Below are positions 18,328 to 27,602 of a stretch of 64,000 nt of DNA, in pieces. The position numbers were made by a program, and so were the translations under genes. The DNA is from Bacillaceae bacterium OF18-1A. Lineage in GTDB: Bacteria > Bacillota > Bacilli > Bacillales > Bacillaceae_G. How positions within the stretch are numbered: the first letter of the stretch is position 1; each line of letters starts with the position of its first letter. The notes beneath the pieces were generated by a model. The model was not told where the DNA came from, searched no databases, and saw nothing but the letters and a program-made list of their open reading frames with translations. The stretch is from assembly GCA_027694045.1 (NCBI GenBank), contig JAQEWB010000002.1, positions 62,001 to 126,000 of the forward strand. The letters run 5' to 3'.

Positions 18328-21051
18328 TTAGTTTGATACTTTAGACTCTTCGATTTTTTCACGAAGAACCATTTGTAAGATACCACCATGACGGTAGTAG
18401 TCAATTTCAACTTCACTGTCGAAACGAGCTACTACTTCGAATTGCTTTTCGTTGCCATCTGCATCAGTTGCAACTACTTTTACTAGATCGCGTGGTCTAA
18501 CTGTTTTGTCAATTTGAATTTCAAATGACTCGTTACCAACAAGACCTAACGTTTCAGCGCTTTCGCCATCTTTAAATTGAAGTGGTAATACGCCCATTAA
18601 TACTAAGTTACTGCGGTGAATACGCTCGAAGCTTTCTGCGATTACTGCTTTAATACCTAATAAGTTTGTACCTTTCGCAGCCCAGTCACGAGAACTTCCC
18701 ATACCGTAATCTTTACCAGCAACAACTAGAAGGCCTGTTCCATCTTCTTTATATTTCATAGCAGCATCATAGATAGATGTTACTTCACCAGTTGGCCAAT
18801 ATGTTGTATATCCGCCTTCTGTTCCTGGTGCGATTTGGTTTTTAATACGGATGTTCGCGAATGTACCACGCATCATAACTTCATGGTTACCACGACGAGA
18901 ACCGTAAGAGTTGAAGTCAACTGGTTGTACGCCGTTTTCTAATAAGTAGCGTCCAGCTGGTGTATGCTTACCGATTGAACCTGCTGGTGAAATGTGGTCT
19001 GTCGTTACAGAGTCACCAAATTTACCAACAATACGTAAACCTGATAATGTTTCAACTTCACCTGGCTCTTTAGATAAACCTTCAAAGAATGGTGGGTTTT
19101 GAATATAAGTTGAGTCATTATCCCAAGTATATAAAGCTTCGTTTGAAGTTTGGATTTCATTCCAGCGCTCATTGCTGTTAAATACTTGTGCATATTCTTT
19201 CTTGAACAGTTCAGATGTAACAACACTTTGAACTACATCTTCAATTTCTTTAGCCGATGGCCAAATATCATTGAAGTAAACAGCATTGCCATTTGCATCT
19301 TTACCGATTTCATCATTTTTCAAGTCAATATCAACAGTACCTGCAAGTGCATATGCCACAACAAGTGGTGGTGATGCTAAGTAGTTTGCTTTCACAAGTG
19401 GATGAATACGACCTTCAAAGTTACGGTTACCAGATAAAACAGATGTTACTAATAAATCATTTGCTGCGATTGCTTCTTCTAATTCCTCTGCTAATGGACC
19501 AGAGTTACCGATACAAGTCGTACAGCCGTAACCAACTGTTTGGAAACCTAATTGATCTAAATATGTTGTTAAACCTGATTTATCTAAGTATTCAGTAACA
19601 ACTTTAGATCCTGGTGCTAATGATGTTTTTACGTACTCAGGTACTACAAGCCCTTTTTCAATTGCTTTCTTCGCAACTAGACCTGCTCCGATTAATACGT
19701 ATGGGTTCGATGTATTTGTACAGCTTGTAATTGCAGCAATTGCAATTGCACCTGTTTTCATCGTTACTTCTTTATCTTCTAATGTAACCTTCACTTCTTT
19801 ATCGAACTCTTGCTCATTAAATCCAAGTCCTTGTGTTCCAACTGGTGCTACAACAGCTTTGTGGAACGCATCTTTCATATCTGAAAGTGGAATTAAATCT
19901 TGTGGGCGTTTCGGTCCAGAAAGGTTAGATTCGATTGTATTTAAATCAATTTCAACAAGATCAGTGTAAATTGGATCTTTGCTGTCTGCTGTATAGAATA
20001 AGCCGTTCGCTTTACAGTATTCTTCAACAACGCGAATTTGCTCCTCATCTCTACCTGTTAAACGTAAGTATTCTAATGAAATATCATCGATTGGGAAGAA
20101 TCCACAAGTTGCGCCATATTCTGGTGCCATGTTTGAAATTGTTGCACGATCAGCTAAAGGCATGCTCTTTAGTCCATTGCCGAAGAACTCAACGAATTTA
20201 CCAACTACACCTTTTTGACGTAATACTTGTGTTACTTTTAATGCAACATCAGTTGCTGTAGTACCACTTGGAAGTGTACCAGTTAATTTCACACCGATTA
20301 CTTCGGGTACTGGGAAGTATGAAGGCTGTCCAAGCATTCCTGCTTCTGCTTCAATACCACCAACGCCCCATCCAAGAACGCCGATACCGTTAATCATTGT
20401 TGTATGTGAGTCTGTTCCTACTAATGAATCTGGGTATGCAACTAAGTCACCTTCAGCATTTTTCACAGCATGAACAACTGGTGCTAAATATTCAAGGTTT
20501 ACTTGGTGTACAATACCTGTAGCTGGTGGAACTGCACGGTAGTTATCAAATGATTTTTGTGCCCAGCTTAAAAATTTATAACGTTCTTCATTACGTTTAA
20601 ACTCTAAGTCCATGTTGAATGCAAGCGCGTCTGCTGTACCCGCTCTATCAACCTGTACAGAGTGGTCAATTACAAGGTCTACAGTAATTTCAGGATTAAT
20701 TTTATCAGGATCCCCACCCATGTCTGCCATTGCTTTACGAAGCGAAGCCAAATCAACAACGGCTGGAACACCAGTGAAATCTTGTAAAATTACACGAGAT
20801 GGTTTAAATGGAACATCGATATCTTGAACATCTTTCGTTCCCCATTTCGCTAAATTTGTAACATGCTCTTCTGTGATTACACGTCCGTCTACTTGACGAA
20901 GTACAGATTCAAGTAAAACTTTCACCGAATATGGTAATTGAGATACGTTGCCAACCCCTGCGTTTTCAAGCGCTTTCAAATCATAATAATGATACGTTTT
21001 TTCATCTACTTCAAAAGTTGCACGTGATTGAAATGGATTATGTTTGACCAT
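18328..21051 (-). CDS. acnA: Aconitate hydratase (aconitase, AcnA/CitB type)
   Basis: 907 residues, typical of the IRP1/AcnA class. It isomerises citrate to isocitrate in the TCA cycle. The 4Fe-4S cluster cysteines are Cys444 ([10 protein letters not shown]), Cys510 and Cys513 ([13 protein letters not shown]). [12 protein letters not shown] and [10 protein letters not shown] mark the other active-site stretches. In B. subtilis the apo-enzyme also binds RNA and regulates iron and sporulation messages; whether it does here is unknown. Preceded by a 289-bp control region with several inverted repeats that is shared with sspO. Confidence 0.97.
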   Translation of the reverse strand: MVKHNPFQSRATFEVDEKTYHYYDLKALENAGVGNVSQLPYSVKVLLESVLRQVDGRVITEEHVTNLAKWGTKDVQDIDVPFKPSRVILQDFTGVPAVVDLASLRKAMADMGGDPDKINPEITVDLVIDHSVQVDRAGTADALAFNMDLEFKRNEERYKFLSWAQKSFDNYRAVPPATGIVHQVNLEYLAPVVHAVKNAEGDLVAYPDSLVGTDSHTTMINGIGVLGWGVGGIEAEAGMLGQPSYFPVPEVIGVKLTGTLPSGTTATDVALKVTQVLRQKGVVGKFVEFFGNGLKSMPLADRATISNMAPEYGATCGFFPIDDISLEYLRLTGRDEEQIRVVEEYCKANGLFYTADSKDPIYTDLVEIDLNTIESNLSGPKRPQDLIPLSDMKDAFHKAVVAPVGTQGLGFNEQEFDKEVKVTLEDKEVTMKTGAIAIAAITSCTNTSNPYVLIGAGLVAKKAIEKGLVVPEYVKTSLAPGSKVVTEYLDKSGLTTYLDQLGFQTVGYGCTTCIGNSGPLAEELEEAIAANDLLVTSVLSGNRNFEGRIHPLVKANYLASPPLVVAYALAGTVDIDLKNDEIGKDANGNAVYFNDIWPSAKEIEDVVQSVVTSELFKKEYAQVFNSNERWNEIQTSNEALYTWDNDSTYIQNPPFFEGLSKEPGEVETLSGLRIVGKFGDSVTTDHISPAGSIGKHTPAGRYLLENGVQPVDFNSYGSRRGNHEVMMRGTFANIRIKNQIAPGTEGGYTTYWPTGEVTSIYDAAMKYKEDGTGLLVVAGKDYGMGSSRDWAAKGTNLLGIKAVIAESFERIHRSNLVLMGVLPLQFKDGESAETLGLVGNESFEIQIDKTVRPRDLVKVVATDADGNEKQFEVVARFDSEVEIDYYRHGGILQMVLREKIEESKVSN

Positions 21052-21081
21052 TATGTTTCCCCCCTGTTAAACGTGACTAAG

Positions 21082-21106
21082 TTGTCTGAATATAAAATGT
21101 AGACAA
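21082..21106. promoter_or_regulatory. Inverted repeat TTGTCT-N13-AGACAA in the acnA leader
   Basis: Six-bp perfect arms at 21082-21087 and 21101-21106, 30-55 bp upstream of the acnA ATG. Candidate operator; regulator not identified. Confidence 0.35.
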
Positions 21107-21165
21107 ACTTTTCAATACCTTACGATAATATCTTATTACAACTTTCTAAATAAGTAAATAATAAG

Positions 21166-21189
21166 AAACTTATAGATTATCATAAGTTT
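21166..21189. promoter_or_regulatory. Inverted repeat AAACTTAT-N8-ATAAGTTT upstream of acnA
   Basis: Eight-bp perfect arms. CcpC binds ATAA-N7-TTAT type dyads at B. subtilis citB, but this spacing and orientation do not match, so no regulator is claimed. Confidence 0.35.
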
Positions 21190-21209
21190 TCTTTATCTTT
21201 CTAAATTTG

Positions 21210-21299
21210 AATAGTGTTCATACTCCTTATGAATACTATTACTATAAAGTAATGTACTCTTTCAGTGCTTTACTTACAGTTCATACACACTATGAACTG
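21210..21299. promoter_or_regulatory. Two related dyads, TTCATA-N5-TATGAA, between acnA and sspO
   Basis: Dyad 1 (21210-21240): AATAGTGTTCATA/TATGAATACTATT with one mismatch. Dyad 2 (21277-21299): CAGTTCATA/TATGAACTG, perfect. Both share TTCATA-N5-TATGAA and their centres are 63 bp apart, six helical turns. Confidence 0.55.
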
Positions 21300-21310
21300 C
21301 TTATCATTTA
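21281..21310 (+). promoter_or_regulatory. Possible sigma-G promoter of sspO
   Basis: TCATA (21281) and CATTTAA (21304) separated by 18 bp are near the sigma-G pattern GHATR-N18-CATNHTA, each with one mismatch. Expected position for a forespore gene starting at 21341. Confidence 0.4.
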
Positions 21311-21340
21311 ATTGAAAAAATATTATAGAGGTGAACAAAA

Positions 21341-21490
21341 ATGGGTAAACGAAAAGCTAATCATGTTATTTCAGGAATGAATGCTGCTTCTGCACAAGGA
21401 CAAGGAACAGGTTATAACGAAGAATTCGGAAACGAGCCTTTAGCTCCAGCAGAACGACAAAATAATAAGAAACGCAAAAAGAATCAGTAA
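21341..21490 (+). CDS. sspO: Small acid-soluble spore protein O
   Basis: 49 residues, [20 protein letters not shown] at the start and [13 protein letters not shown] at the end. Both ends match B. subtilis SspO closely. A minor forespore SASP. AGAGGTG precedes the ATG. Divergent from acnA, the same arrangement as sspO-citB in B. subtilis. Confidence 0.93.
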   Translation: MGKRKANHVISGMNAASAQGQGTGYNEEFGNEPLAPAERQNNKKRKKNQ

Positions 21491-21492
21491 CG

Positions 21493-21530
21493 AAAAATCC
21501 CAAAAGGTGCACCTGCCTTTTGGGATTTTT
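21493..21530. terminator. Terminator between sspO and the deacetylase gene
   Basis: 15-bp stem AAAAATCCCAAAAGG/CCTTTTGGGATTTTT, T-run on both strands; serves both converging genes. Confidence 0.87.
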
Positions 21531-21531
21531 T

Positions 21532-22266
21532 CTAATGTTTATAACGTAATAACTCAGACACTGTTACAAATCGATACCCTTGCTTCTTCAGCTCAGGCAA
21601 AATTTTCGCTAGCGCCGCTACTGTTTGACTACGATCATTTCCACCATCATGTAACAATACAATATCTCCGCTTTTCGCATTTTTCACTACATGATTTACG
21701 ATAGATTCTACCCCTGGATTTGCCCAATCACGTGGATCTTGATGCCATGACCACAGAACGGTTTGATAACCAGCTTCTTTAGCTGTTTTGAATACAGTAT
21801 CGTTAATATATCCGCCTGGAGGACGAAACAATAAAGGTTCTTTCACCCATTTTTCAAAATATTTCTTTCCATCTAAAATATCAGTTTCTAATTTTTCATC
21901 TGATGAATTACTCGCATACAAGTGGTTCATCGTATGATTACCAATTTCATGTCCTGCTTTTAACACTTGTTTTACTAAATATGGATTACGCTGAACACGA
22001 AATCCAATCATAAAAAAAGTCGCTTCTGCTTTATATTGACGTAATAAATTTAAAATTTGCGGTGTATAAATTGGATCTGGTCCATCATCAAATGTAATCG
22101 CAATAATTTTTTCATTATTAGGCACTTCCCACGTTACATACCCTGTTGGTTCTAGCTCTTTTCTGAGCAACATTTTCGCTTCCACTTTTTCCACTTGAAA
22201 TATATGTACTACAAAAATTAAAGAAAAAGCTAATAAAAAAATTTTCTGTTTCAACATAAGATTCAT
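21532..22266 (-). CDS. Peptidoglycan/polysaccharide deacetylase, NodB family
   Basis: 244 residues. N-terminal hydrophobic segment (about 8-21) is a signal or anchor. NodB motifs: TFDDGPD with catalytic base Asp60 and metal ligand Asp61; GNHTMNH with His111 and His115; RPPGG; LLHDGG. The family removes acetyl groups from GlcNAc or MurNAc in peptidoglycan, giving lysozyme resistance or spore cortex changes. Related B. cereus deacetylases are known peptidoglycan GlcNAc deacetylases. The in-frame TAA directly before the ATG fixes the longest start, though the ribosome site is weak, so translation may be coupled to the upstream gene 37 bp away. Confidence 0.92.
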   Translation of the reverse strand: MNLMLKQKIFLLAFSLIFVVHIFQVEKVEAKMLLRKELEPTGYVTWEVPNNEKIIAITFDDGPDPIYTPQILNLLRQYKAEATFFMIGFRVQRNPYLVKQVLKAGHEIGNHTMNHLYASNSSDEKLETDILDGKKYFEKWVKEPLLFRPPGGYINDTVFKTAKEAGYQTVLWSWHQDPRDWANPGVESIVNHVVKNAKSGDIVLLHDGGNDRSQTVAALAKILPELKKQGYRFVTVSELLRYKH

Positions 22267-22303
22267 TTAAGTAATCAAGTTGTTGCATACACAACAACCT
22301 CAT

Positions 22304-22567
22304 TTACTTTTCTAGTTGATCTACATTTCTCATAATATTTTGGAGATTATTTTCGTATTGCTCAAGTTGTGGACGTTGTGTTTCCGAAGCTACTTCCAGT
22401 GCATTTTGAATTTGTTCATACGCTTCCTGAACCTCTTGGCGTAACTCTTTTAAATCATGACCGTAGTTTGGATCATTTTTTACAATGTTGTTAAATGCAT
22501 TTTCTGCTTGTGTAACCCCTTGCTGTGCAGCTTGAAAAGCTTGTTGTTTATCTTTGTGATATGGCAT
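22304..22567 (-). CDS. Hypothetical coiled-coil protein
   Basis: 87 residues, soluble, helical and rich in Gln/Glu, with heptad-like spacing through most of its length (LRQEVQEAYEQIQNALEVA). AAAGGGG lies 8 nt before the ATG. It precedes the deacetylase gene on the same strand by 37 bp and sits among spore genes, so a sporulation role is plausible. Not recognised as Tlp or another named SASP. Function unknown. Confidence 0.65.
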   Translation of the reverse strand: MPYHKDKQQAFQAAQQGVTQAENAFNNIVKNDPNYGHDLKELRQEVQEAYEQIQNALEVASETQRPQLEQYENNLQNIMRNVDQLEK

Positions 22568-22633
22568 TATACAATCCCCTTTCCATAATAGTTAGTCCCA
22601 TTTATCTTTACCCTTTTTTCTAAAAACATTCTC

Positions 22634-22662
22634 GTATAAATTCGCAAACTTCTCTCATTCTA
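22634..22662 (+). promoter_or_regulatory. Sigma-G-type promoter of sspP
   Basis: GTATA (22634-22638), 17 bp, CATTCTA (22656-22662): a full match to GHATR and CATNHTA, spacing one short of the usual 18. It lies 27 bp before the sspP start and fits forespore expression. Confidence 0.7.
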
Positions 22663-22688
22663 AAGAGAAAGAGGAGGTGTCACATACA

Positions 22689-22811
22689 ATGGGAAAAAAC
22701 AATCATGAATCAAAAGAAAAAAAAGGACAACCTGAACCACTAAGTGGATCTCATAAAGTAAAAAATCGTAACCATTCACGCCAAAAAAAACATGCACATC
22801 ATGATATGTAA
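22689..22811 (+). CDS. sspP: Small acid-soluble spore protein P
   Basis: 40 residues. The core [20 protein letters not shown] and the ending HAHHDM match B. subtilis SspP. A strong AGGAGG precedes the ATG. A sigma-G-type promoter is visible upstream. In B. subtilis sspP is beside sspO; here the deacetylase gene and a small coiled-coil gene lie between them. Confidence 0.93.
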   Translation: MGKNNHESKEKKGQPEPLSGSHKVKNRNHSRQKKHAHHDM

Positions 22812-22936
22812 CAAAAAAACATTCACATACTAGGCATATTCAACATAAAATATTTATATTTTTCCATTCATTCTTCACCTCTGTTTAATTCATGCATAAC
22901 ATGATATGAATTGATATTTTACGGAGGGTGTCTTAC

Positions 22937-23317
22937 ATGGGCAAGAAAAAGAAAAATTGTCTTTTTCATGTTGATGGTTTTGAAGAATGGATGGATCAAT
23001 TTTGTTCTGATTCTTACAATGATTTTAGTTTCCCGAATGAAATTCATATCGACCTTTGCGAAACAGAAGAAGAATATATTTTGGAAACGGATGTACGAAA
23101 TGTAGCTGAACAAAATGTACTTATTAAAAAGATGGAGACAGGCCTAAACATATGCATACGTCATCAAAACACTTCTTTACAGCGAATAATTCCTTTACCT
23201 ACTAATATAATTTATAAAAAAATGTTAGCCTGCTTAGAGAATGGGTTTTTAGCCATTCATATTTCCAAAAATGAAATTGCTAATAAGCATGAAAAGAAAG
23301 TTCTTTTTTCAACTTAA
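22937..23317 (+). CDS. Hsp20-like protein, probable spore coat protein CotM
   Basis: 126 residues from ATG 22937; GGAGGG is 8 nt upstream and the in-frame GTG (22928) overlaps that site. The middle resembles the alpha-crystallin fold (EIHIDLCETEEEYILETDVRNV, then RIIPLPTNI). It lacks the full C-terminal I-X-I anchor. In B. subtilis the alpha-crystallin-like outer-coat gene cotM is next to sspP, and this gene holds that position, so CotM is the best guess. Sequence similarity alone would be weak. Confidence 0.65.
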   Translation: MGKKKKNCLFHVDGFEEWMDQFCSDSYNDFSFPNEIHIDLCETEEEYILETDVRNVAEQNVLIKKMETGLNICIRHQNTSLQRIIPLPTNIIYKKMLACLENGFLAIHISKNEIANKHEKKVLFST

Positions 23318-23334
23318 GAGTTGAAAAAAATACA

Positions 23335-23369
23335 AACATAAGCCCCAGTTGGTTACTGGGGCTTATGTT
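23335..23369. terminator. Bidirectional terminator, cotM-like / MFS gene
   Basis: 15-bp perfect stem AACATAAGCCCCAGT/ACTGGGGCTTATGTT, 5-nt loop. Confidence 0.82.
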
Positions 23370-24606
23370 ATTTCGCATGCATTTCTATATTAGGATTTCT
23401 ATCATATCTTTTTTTCAATAACCCTTTTGTAACTAAAAGAACCGGAAATGCTACAATTGAAAATATAGATAGTACTGAAAATACTGCAAACCCATTTTGG
23501 TACCCGTAGTAATCGAGAAGTACTCCTCCAAACCACGGACCGATTACTGCTCCAATTCCTGAAAAACCCATTGCTCCAAAATAAGTTCCTTTTAAATGTG
23601 AAACAGCTATACCATCTATAAACACATCCGTCATCGAAAACATGAGAACTTCTCCAATTGTAAAAATAATTGTGCAAATAGCCGCACCTAGCGTAGATTC
23701 TACTACTCCAAAGCCAAACAATCCTCCGCTTACAAATAAAGTTCCCACCATAATAGCTGCTAATGGTGTATACTTTTTACATATTTGAATAACAGGGTAT
23801 TGAATAACAACTACAACAATCGCATTTAAAGCTAACATATATGAGAACAACTTTACTCCATCCTCAAATATATGTGCATTTGCAAAATATTGAGATACTG
23901 TCGTCGTTAAATGTGAAAAACCGCAATTACTCAAAATAATACCGACTAACGCAACTAAAAATACGACATCCTTTCGTAATATACGCAGCGCATTTAGCAT
24001 TGTAACAGGCTTTTCTTTATTGATTTTCTTTTGTTCCACTGGATATTTCTTGAATTGGAACGCTAGTATAACTGTATATAGAACATATACTCCAGCTGCT
24101 ACTAAAAAAGGAATTGTTGATTTTGCGCTTCCAATCTGTAATCCGACAAGTGGCCCAATCGCTACTCCAACATTGATTGCACCGTAACGCAAATTATATA
24201 CGAGTAAACGATACTCTGGTTTCGTTAAATCTGATAATAACGCTCTTGACGTCGGTTCAAAAAAGGACCTACATAATCCATTTAAAGCATTTAATAAAAA
24301 GAAACTTAAAACATGATCTGCAAGTGAAAATCCTATGAATACAAACACCCAAACGATCATGGACCATATTAGAATCTTATTTCGACCGAATCGATCAGAT
24401 AAATTCCCTCCGATAAAACTAGCAAACACTCCAACAAGTGCACTCGTTCCAATAATAGCACCCGTCATTCCAGCTGATACGTCTTTAACGGTTGTTAAAT
24501 ATATTGCTAAAAAAGGAATACTCATGGACGTGGCGAACCTCGCAAATAAAGTCCCTATTATAATTGTCATTCCTAACGGATGAATATTTTGTAACTTCCT
24601 CTTCAT
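23368..24606 (-). CDS. MFS transporter, drug-efflux-like
   Basis: 412 residues with about 12 hydrophobic segments. The loop 2-3 motif A reads GGNLSDRFGRNKIL, characteristic of proton-driven MFS efflux pumps (DHA1 type). Substrate not predictable. AGG lies 7 nt before the ATG. No regulator gene adjoins it. Confidence 0.9.
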   Translation of the reverse strand: MKRKLQNIHPLGMTIIIGTLFARFATSMSIPFLAIYLTTVKDVSAGMTGAIIGTSALVGVFASFIGGNLSDRFGRNKILIWSMIVWVFVFIGFSLADHVLSFFLLNALNGLCRSFFEPTSRALLSDLTKPEYRLLVYNLRYGAINVGVAIGPLVGLQIGSAKSTIPFLVAAGVYVLYTVILAFQFKKYPVEQKKINKEKPVTMLNALRILRKDVVFLVALVGIILSNCGFSHLTTTVSQYFANAHIFEDGVKLFSYMLALNAIVVVVIQYPVIQICKKYTPLAAIMVGTLFVSGGLFGFGVVESTLGAAICTIIFTIGEVLMFSMTDVFIDGIAVSHLKGTYFGAMGFSGIGAVIGPWFGGVLLDYYGYQNGFAVFSVLSIFSIVAFPVLLVTKGLLKKRYDRNPNIEMHAK

Positions 24607-24635
24607 CTTTAAACCTACTCTCCCTGTTCTTACAT

Positions 24636-24666
24636 AAAAAAAGAAAGCAAAGGATCTGCTTTCTTT
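24636..24666 (-). terminator. Terminator of the 135-residue hypothetical gene
   Basis: 10-bp stem AAAGAAAGCA/TGCTTTCTTT and a T-run on the minus strand. Confidence 0.75.
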
Positions 24667-24673
24667 TCCCTTT

Positions 24674-25081
24674 TTATACTTGAGCTGTTGATACCCTAGC
24701 TGTTCTCGTTATCTCCATATCTATGCCATATGTAAACTGTAATTCTTTACAAACGTCTTTAATTAAAATTGCGACATTATACTTTTCATTAAATTGTAAA
24801 ACGATGTTTTCTACTTCTTCATATGTATACTTATATTCCCCTGTAATGACACTTTTTAAATCAAAGCATTCATTTATACAAAGTTGCACAAGTAGCTGGT
24901 CATATTTCTCTATTACATCTTCTTTCTTCCACAGTAACTCTTTTACATATAACCGATCAAACTTCACACTTTCGCGGTTACAATCCGTTAAAATCCGGGT
25001 CATTTCGTTTAATTCTCGATACAATTCAGAAATATTTTTGCTTAAACTAAGCAGTTTATCTACGCCGTTTTCATACAACAT
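24674..25081 (-). CDS. Hypothetical soluble protein
   Basis: 135 residues from the ATG at 25081, 7 nt after GGGGGTGG; the ATG two codons earlier abuts that site. Mostly helical and acidic, no membrane segment and no recognised motif. Own terminator. Divergent from the alanyl-tRNA editing gene. Function unknown. Confidence 0.7.
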   Translation of the reverse strand: MLYENGVDKLLSLSKNISELYRELNEMTRILTDCNRESVKFDRLYVKELLWKKEDVIEKYDQLLVQLCINECFDLKSVITGEYKYTYEEVENIVLQFNEKYNVAILIKDVCKELQFTYGIDMEITRTARVSTAQV

Positions 25082-25218
25082 ATTCATTCCACCCCCGCAT
25101 TTTCTTTTCCTTATTATAGCAAGAAAATTCTAAAAATAGTTTCTTTCTTCTGAAATATTAGGAAACTAATTTCAATTGCTTTACAATGAAACTAGTTAAT
25201 GCGAGAGGAGAAAGAAAA

Positions 25219-26421
25219 TTGGAGCACAAATTATATTACACTGACGCTTATAAGCAAGACTTTACTACTAAAGTTATAAAGCAAGATTATGATAAAGACG
25301 GTAACTTATACGTTGTTTTAAACGAAACGGCATTTTACCCGACAGGTGGCGGACAACCGTATGATACTGGCACATTAAATGACATCGATGTAATCAATGT
25401 AGAAGAGATAGATGGAGAAATTCGCCACTTCATTGTAGAACAATTACATACAGAAGAAGTAGAAGGGACAATTAATTGGGAGCGTCGTTTTGATCATATG
25501 CAGCAACATGCAGCTCAGCACATTTTATCTGCTGCTTTTTGGGATCATTTTAATATACCAACTATCGGATTCCATCTTGGAAAAGAGACAGTAACAATTG
25601 ATTTAGAAACAGCAAATCTCCCTGCAGAAACAGTTGAAAAAGCAGTACAAATTGCCAACAATATAGTTTTTGAAAACCATCCAATTCTTATTAAATGGAT
25701 GAACTTAGAAGAAGCGAAAACATTACCACTTCGCAAAGAACCGACTATGACAGAAAATATACGCGTTGTTATGATCGAAAACTTTGATTATAACGGCTGT
25801 GGCGGAACACACCCGAAACGTACTGGTGAAGTAGGTCCTATTCAAGTACTTAATTGGGAACGCAATAAAGGTGGCATACGACTAACGTTTATCGCTGGCT
25901 GGCGCACACTTAAATTAATAGGGCAACAACAACAAATTATGAAGGATGTTTCCAAACAATTAAACAGTAGCGAGAGTGATATTCCAGCAAAAGTAGCACA
26001 ACTGCTTACTTCTCAAAAAGAAAACGAAAAAACAATACAAACAATGAATGAAAAATTACTAATTGCAGAGGCAACTGAACTATTACAACAATCTGTAGAA
26101 ATGCATGCTGGACTACTTATTTCTAAAGTGTTTACAAATCGTTCTATGCAAGAAATCGCAAAGCTTTCTGGTATTATTACAGAACAACAAGAGCATGCCA
26201 TTACATATTTCGTCATTGAAAATGATGACAAACTACAGTGCATACTTGCTTGTGGAAAAACAGTTACGCTCGATATGAATGCTCTTTTAAAAGAGGCACT
26301 TCCTACAATTGAAGGAAAAGGTGGCGGAAATAAAAAGAGTGCTCGCGGCGGCGGAAAAGCGATTATGACTGGGGATGAGTTTTTAAATCAACTTGTTTCT
26401 TCTTTACAGTCAGCAGTGTAA
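25219..26421 (+). CDS. Alanyl-tRNA editing protein AlaX-L (DHHA1-containing)
   Basis: 400 residues from a TTG at 25219, chosen because AGGAG is 8 nt upstream; the ATG at 25186 has no ribosome site. Freestanding editing domain related to AlaRS: zinc ligands His97 and His101 (HAAQH), Cys194 and His198 (CGGTHP). It hydrolyses Ser- or Gly-mischarged tRNA-Ala. The C-terminal DHHA1 domain includes GKGGGNKKSARGGGKA. This length fits AlaX-L, the longer class. Monocistronic. Confidence 0.92.
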   Translation: MEHKLYYTDAYKQDFTTKVIKQDYDKDGNLYVVLNETAFYPTGGGQPYDTGTLNDIDVINVEEIDGEIRHFIVEQLHTEEVEGTINWERRFDHMQQHAAQHILSAAFWDHFNIPTIGFHLGKETVTIDLETANLPAETVEKAVQIANNIVFENHPILIKWMNLEEAKTLPLRKEPTMTENIRVVMIENFDYNGCGGTHPKRTGEVGPIQVLNWERNKGGIRLTFIAGWRTLKLIGQQQQIMKDVSKQLNSSESDIPAKVAQLLTSQKENEKTIQTMNEKLLIAEATELLQQSVEMHAGLLISKVFTNRSMQEIAKLSGIITEQQEHAITYFVIENDDKLQCILACGKTVTLDMNALLKEALPTIEGKGGGNKKSARGGGKAIMTGDEFLNQLVSSLQSAV

Positions 26422-26431
26422 AACATGTTAT

Positions 26432-26456
26432 GAAGGATAGCGAACGGCTATCCTTC
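26432..26456. terminator. Weak hairpin after the AlaX gene
   Basis: 10-bp stem GAAGGATAGC/GCTATCCTTC, but no T-run after it. Confidence 0.45.
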
Positions 26457-26464
26457 CACTATAT

Positions 26465-26908
26465 TTACAGACCTATATTTTGTTTCAAACCTTGATAACT
26501 CCCTGTATTTACAAAACCTTCACTTATAAGATTGATAAAAGTTTCCGAAAAACCATAATAACTTAAATCTTTAATTGGCACCATTTGCACATCATGAATC
26601 GGATTATGATCAAACTCGTTAGAAGGTAGCCTAATTTCACCTTCAATCCTTTCAAGCAAAAACGTTATATGTAATAAAGACGGGCGTGTATCTGGTTTAT
26701 CACAAACATAGAGTAGCTTCTGAATGTTAACTTCTAACCCTGTCTCTTCTCTCATTTCTCGAATCATTGCTTCTTCTAACATTTCCCCATTCTCTACTCT
26801 TCCTCCAGGTAAAGACCAATTCCGATTAGCAACTTTTTGCTTTACTAACAATACTTTTTCATCTTCAATTAAAATTCCAGTAACACGAACCTGCATTACA
26901 TTTTCCAT
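26465..26908 (-). CDS. Nudix hydrolase
   Basis: 147 residues from ATG 26908, with GGAG 7 nt upstream. The Nudix box GGRVENGEMLEEAMIREMREETG fits GX5EX7REUXEEXGU exactly, so metal binding and pyrophosphohydrolase activity are expected. The substrate could be an oxidised nucleotide, NDP-sugar or other NDP-X. Alone in its transcription unit. Confidence 0.92.
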   Translation of the reverse strand: MENVMQVRVTGILIEDEKVLLVKQKVANRNWSLPGGRVENGEMLEEAMIREMREETGLEVNIQKLLYVCDKPDTRPSLLHITFLLERIEGEIRLPSNEFDHNPIHDVQMVPIKDLSYYGFSETFINLISEGFVNTGSYQGLKQNIGL

Positions 26909-27012
26909 ACCCAATCTCCTCTTCCCATTAAATTTACAAGTTAACCCTTCCATAAAAAGAACGTACGTTTTATAATTAAAGAAAATTATGGAAGAAAGAA
27001 GTTGTTACATTC

Positions 27013-27594
27013 ATGCGTCCATCTTTAACAAAATCTATATCACTTGAAGATTTCCAAAACTATTATTGGTTAAAAGCAGAACTTCAAACATTTTGTCGTG
27101 AGAATGGTTTACCAGCTAGTGGCTCTAAGATTGAAATAACCGAGCGTATCTCACATTATTTACATACTGGTAAAATATTAAAAAACAGCTCTGGTCCAAA
27201 AGCGAGTAAAACTTCTCTCTCTTATAAAGACCTTTCTCTTCAAACTGTCATTACTGAAAATCACCGCTGTAGCGAAGAGATTCGGGCTTTTTTCAAAGAA
27301 AAAATTGGAGCAAACTTCCGCTTTACAGTAGCTCTTCAAAAATTTTTCAAAGAGAATATTGGAAAAACATATGAAGACGCGGTAGCTTTTTGGCATGAAG
27401 AAAACGAACGAAAAAAAGACCCTACATATAAAACAACTATCAGTGCGCAGTTTGAATACAATCGTTTTACTCGTGACTTTTTCGAAGATCCAAATACCAA
27501 AGGAAAATCAAAAGCTGATGCTATCGCTGCTTGGAATGAAATGAAAGCAAAACCTGGTAGCAACGCCTATATTCCTCAAAAAGTAGAAAACTAG
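27013..27594 (+). CDS. SAP-domain protein (DUF6434-like)
   Basis: 193 residues. The N-terminus (about 8-50) has the SAP helix-extended loop-helix pattern: LKAELQTFCRENGLPASGSKIEITERI. SAP domains bind DNA or RNA. The C-terminal half contains a motif (FFKEKIGANFRFTVALQKFFKENIGKTYEDAVAFW) that I associate with DUF6434. Cytoplasmic and basic. Function unknown. It ends 9 bp from the convergent thiolase gene. Confidence 0.75.
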   Translation: MRPSLTKSISLEDFQNYYWLKAELQTFCRENGLPASGSKIEITERISHYLHTGKILKNSSGPKASKTSLSYKDLSLQTVITENHRCSEEIRAFFKEKIGANFRFTVALQKFFKENIGKTYEDAVAFWHEENERKKDPTYKTTISAQFEYNRFTRDFFEDPNTKGKSKADAIAAWNEMKAKPGSNAYIPQKVEN

Positions 27595-27602
27595 TTTATA
27601 AG

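Noticed and set aside
21166..21189. CcpC operator of the aconitase gene
   Set aside because: The repeat does not have the ATAA-N7-TTAT spacing required.
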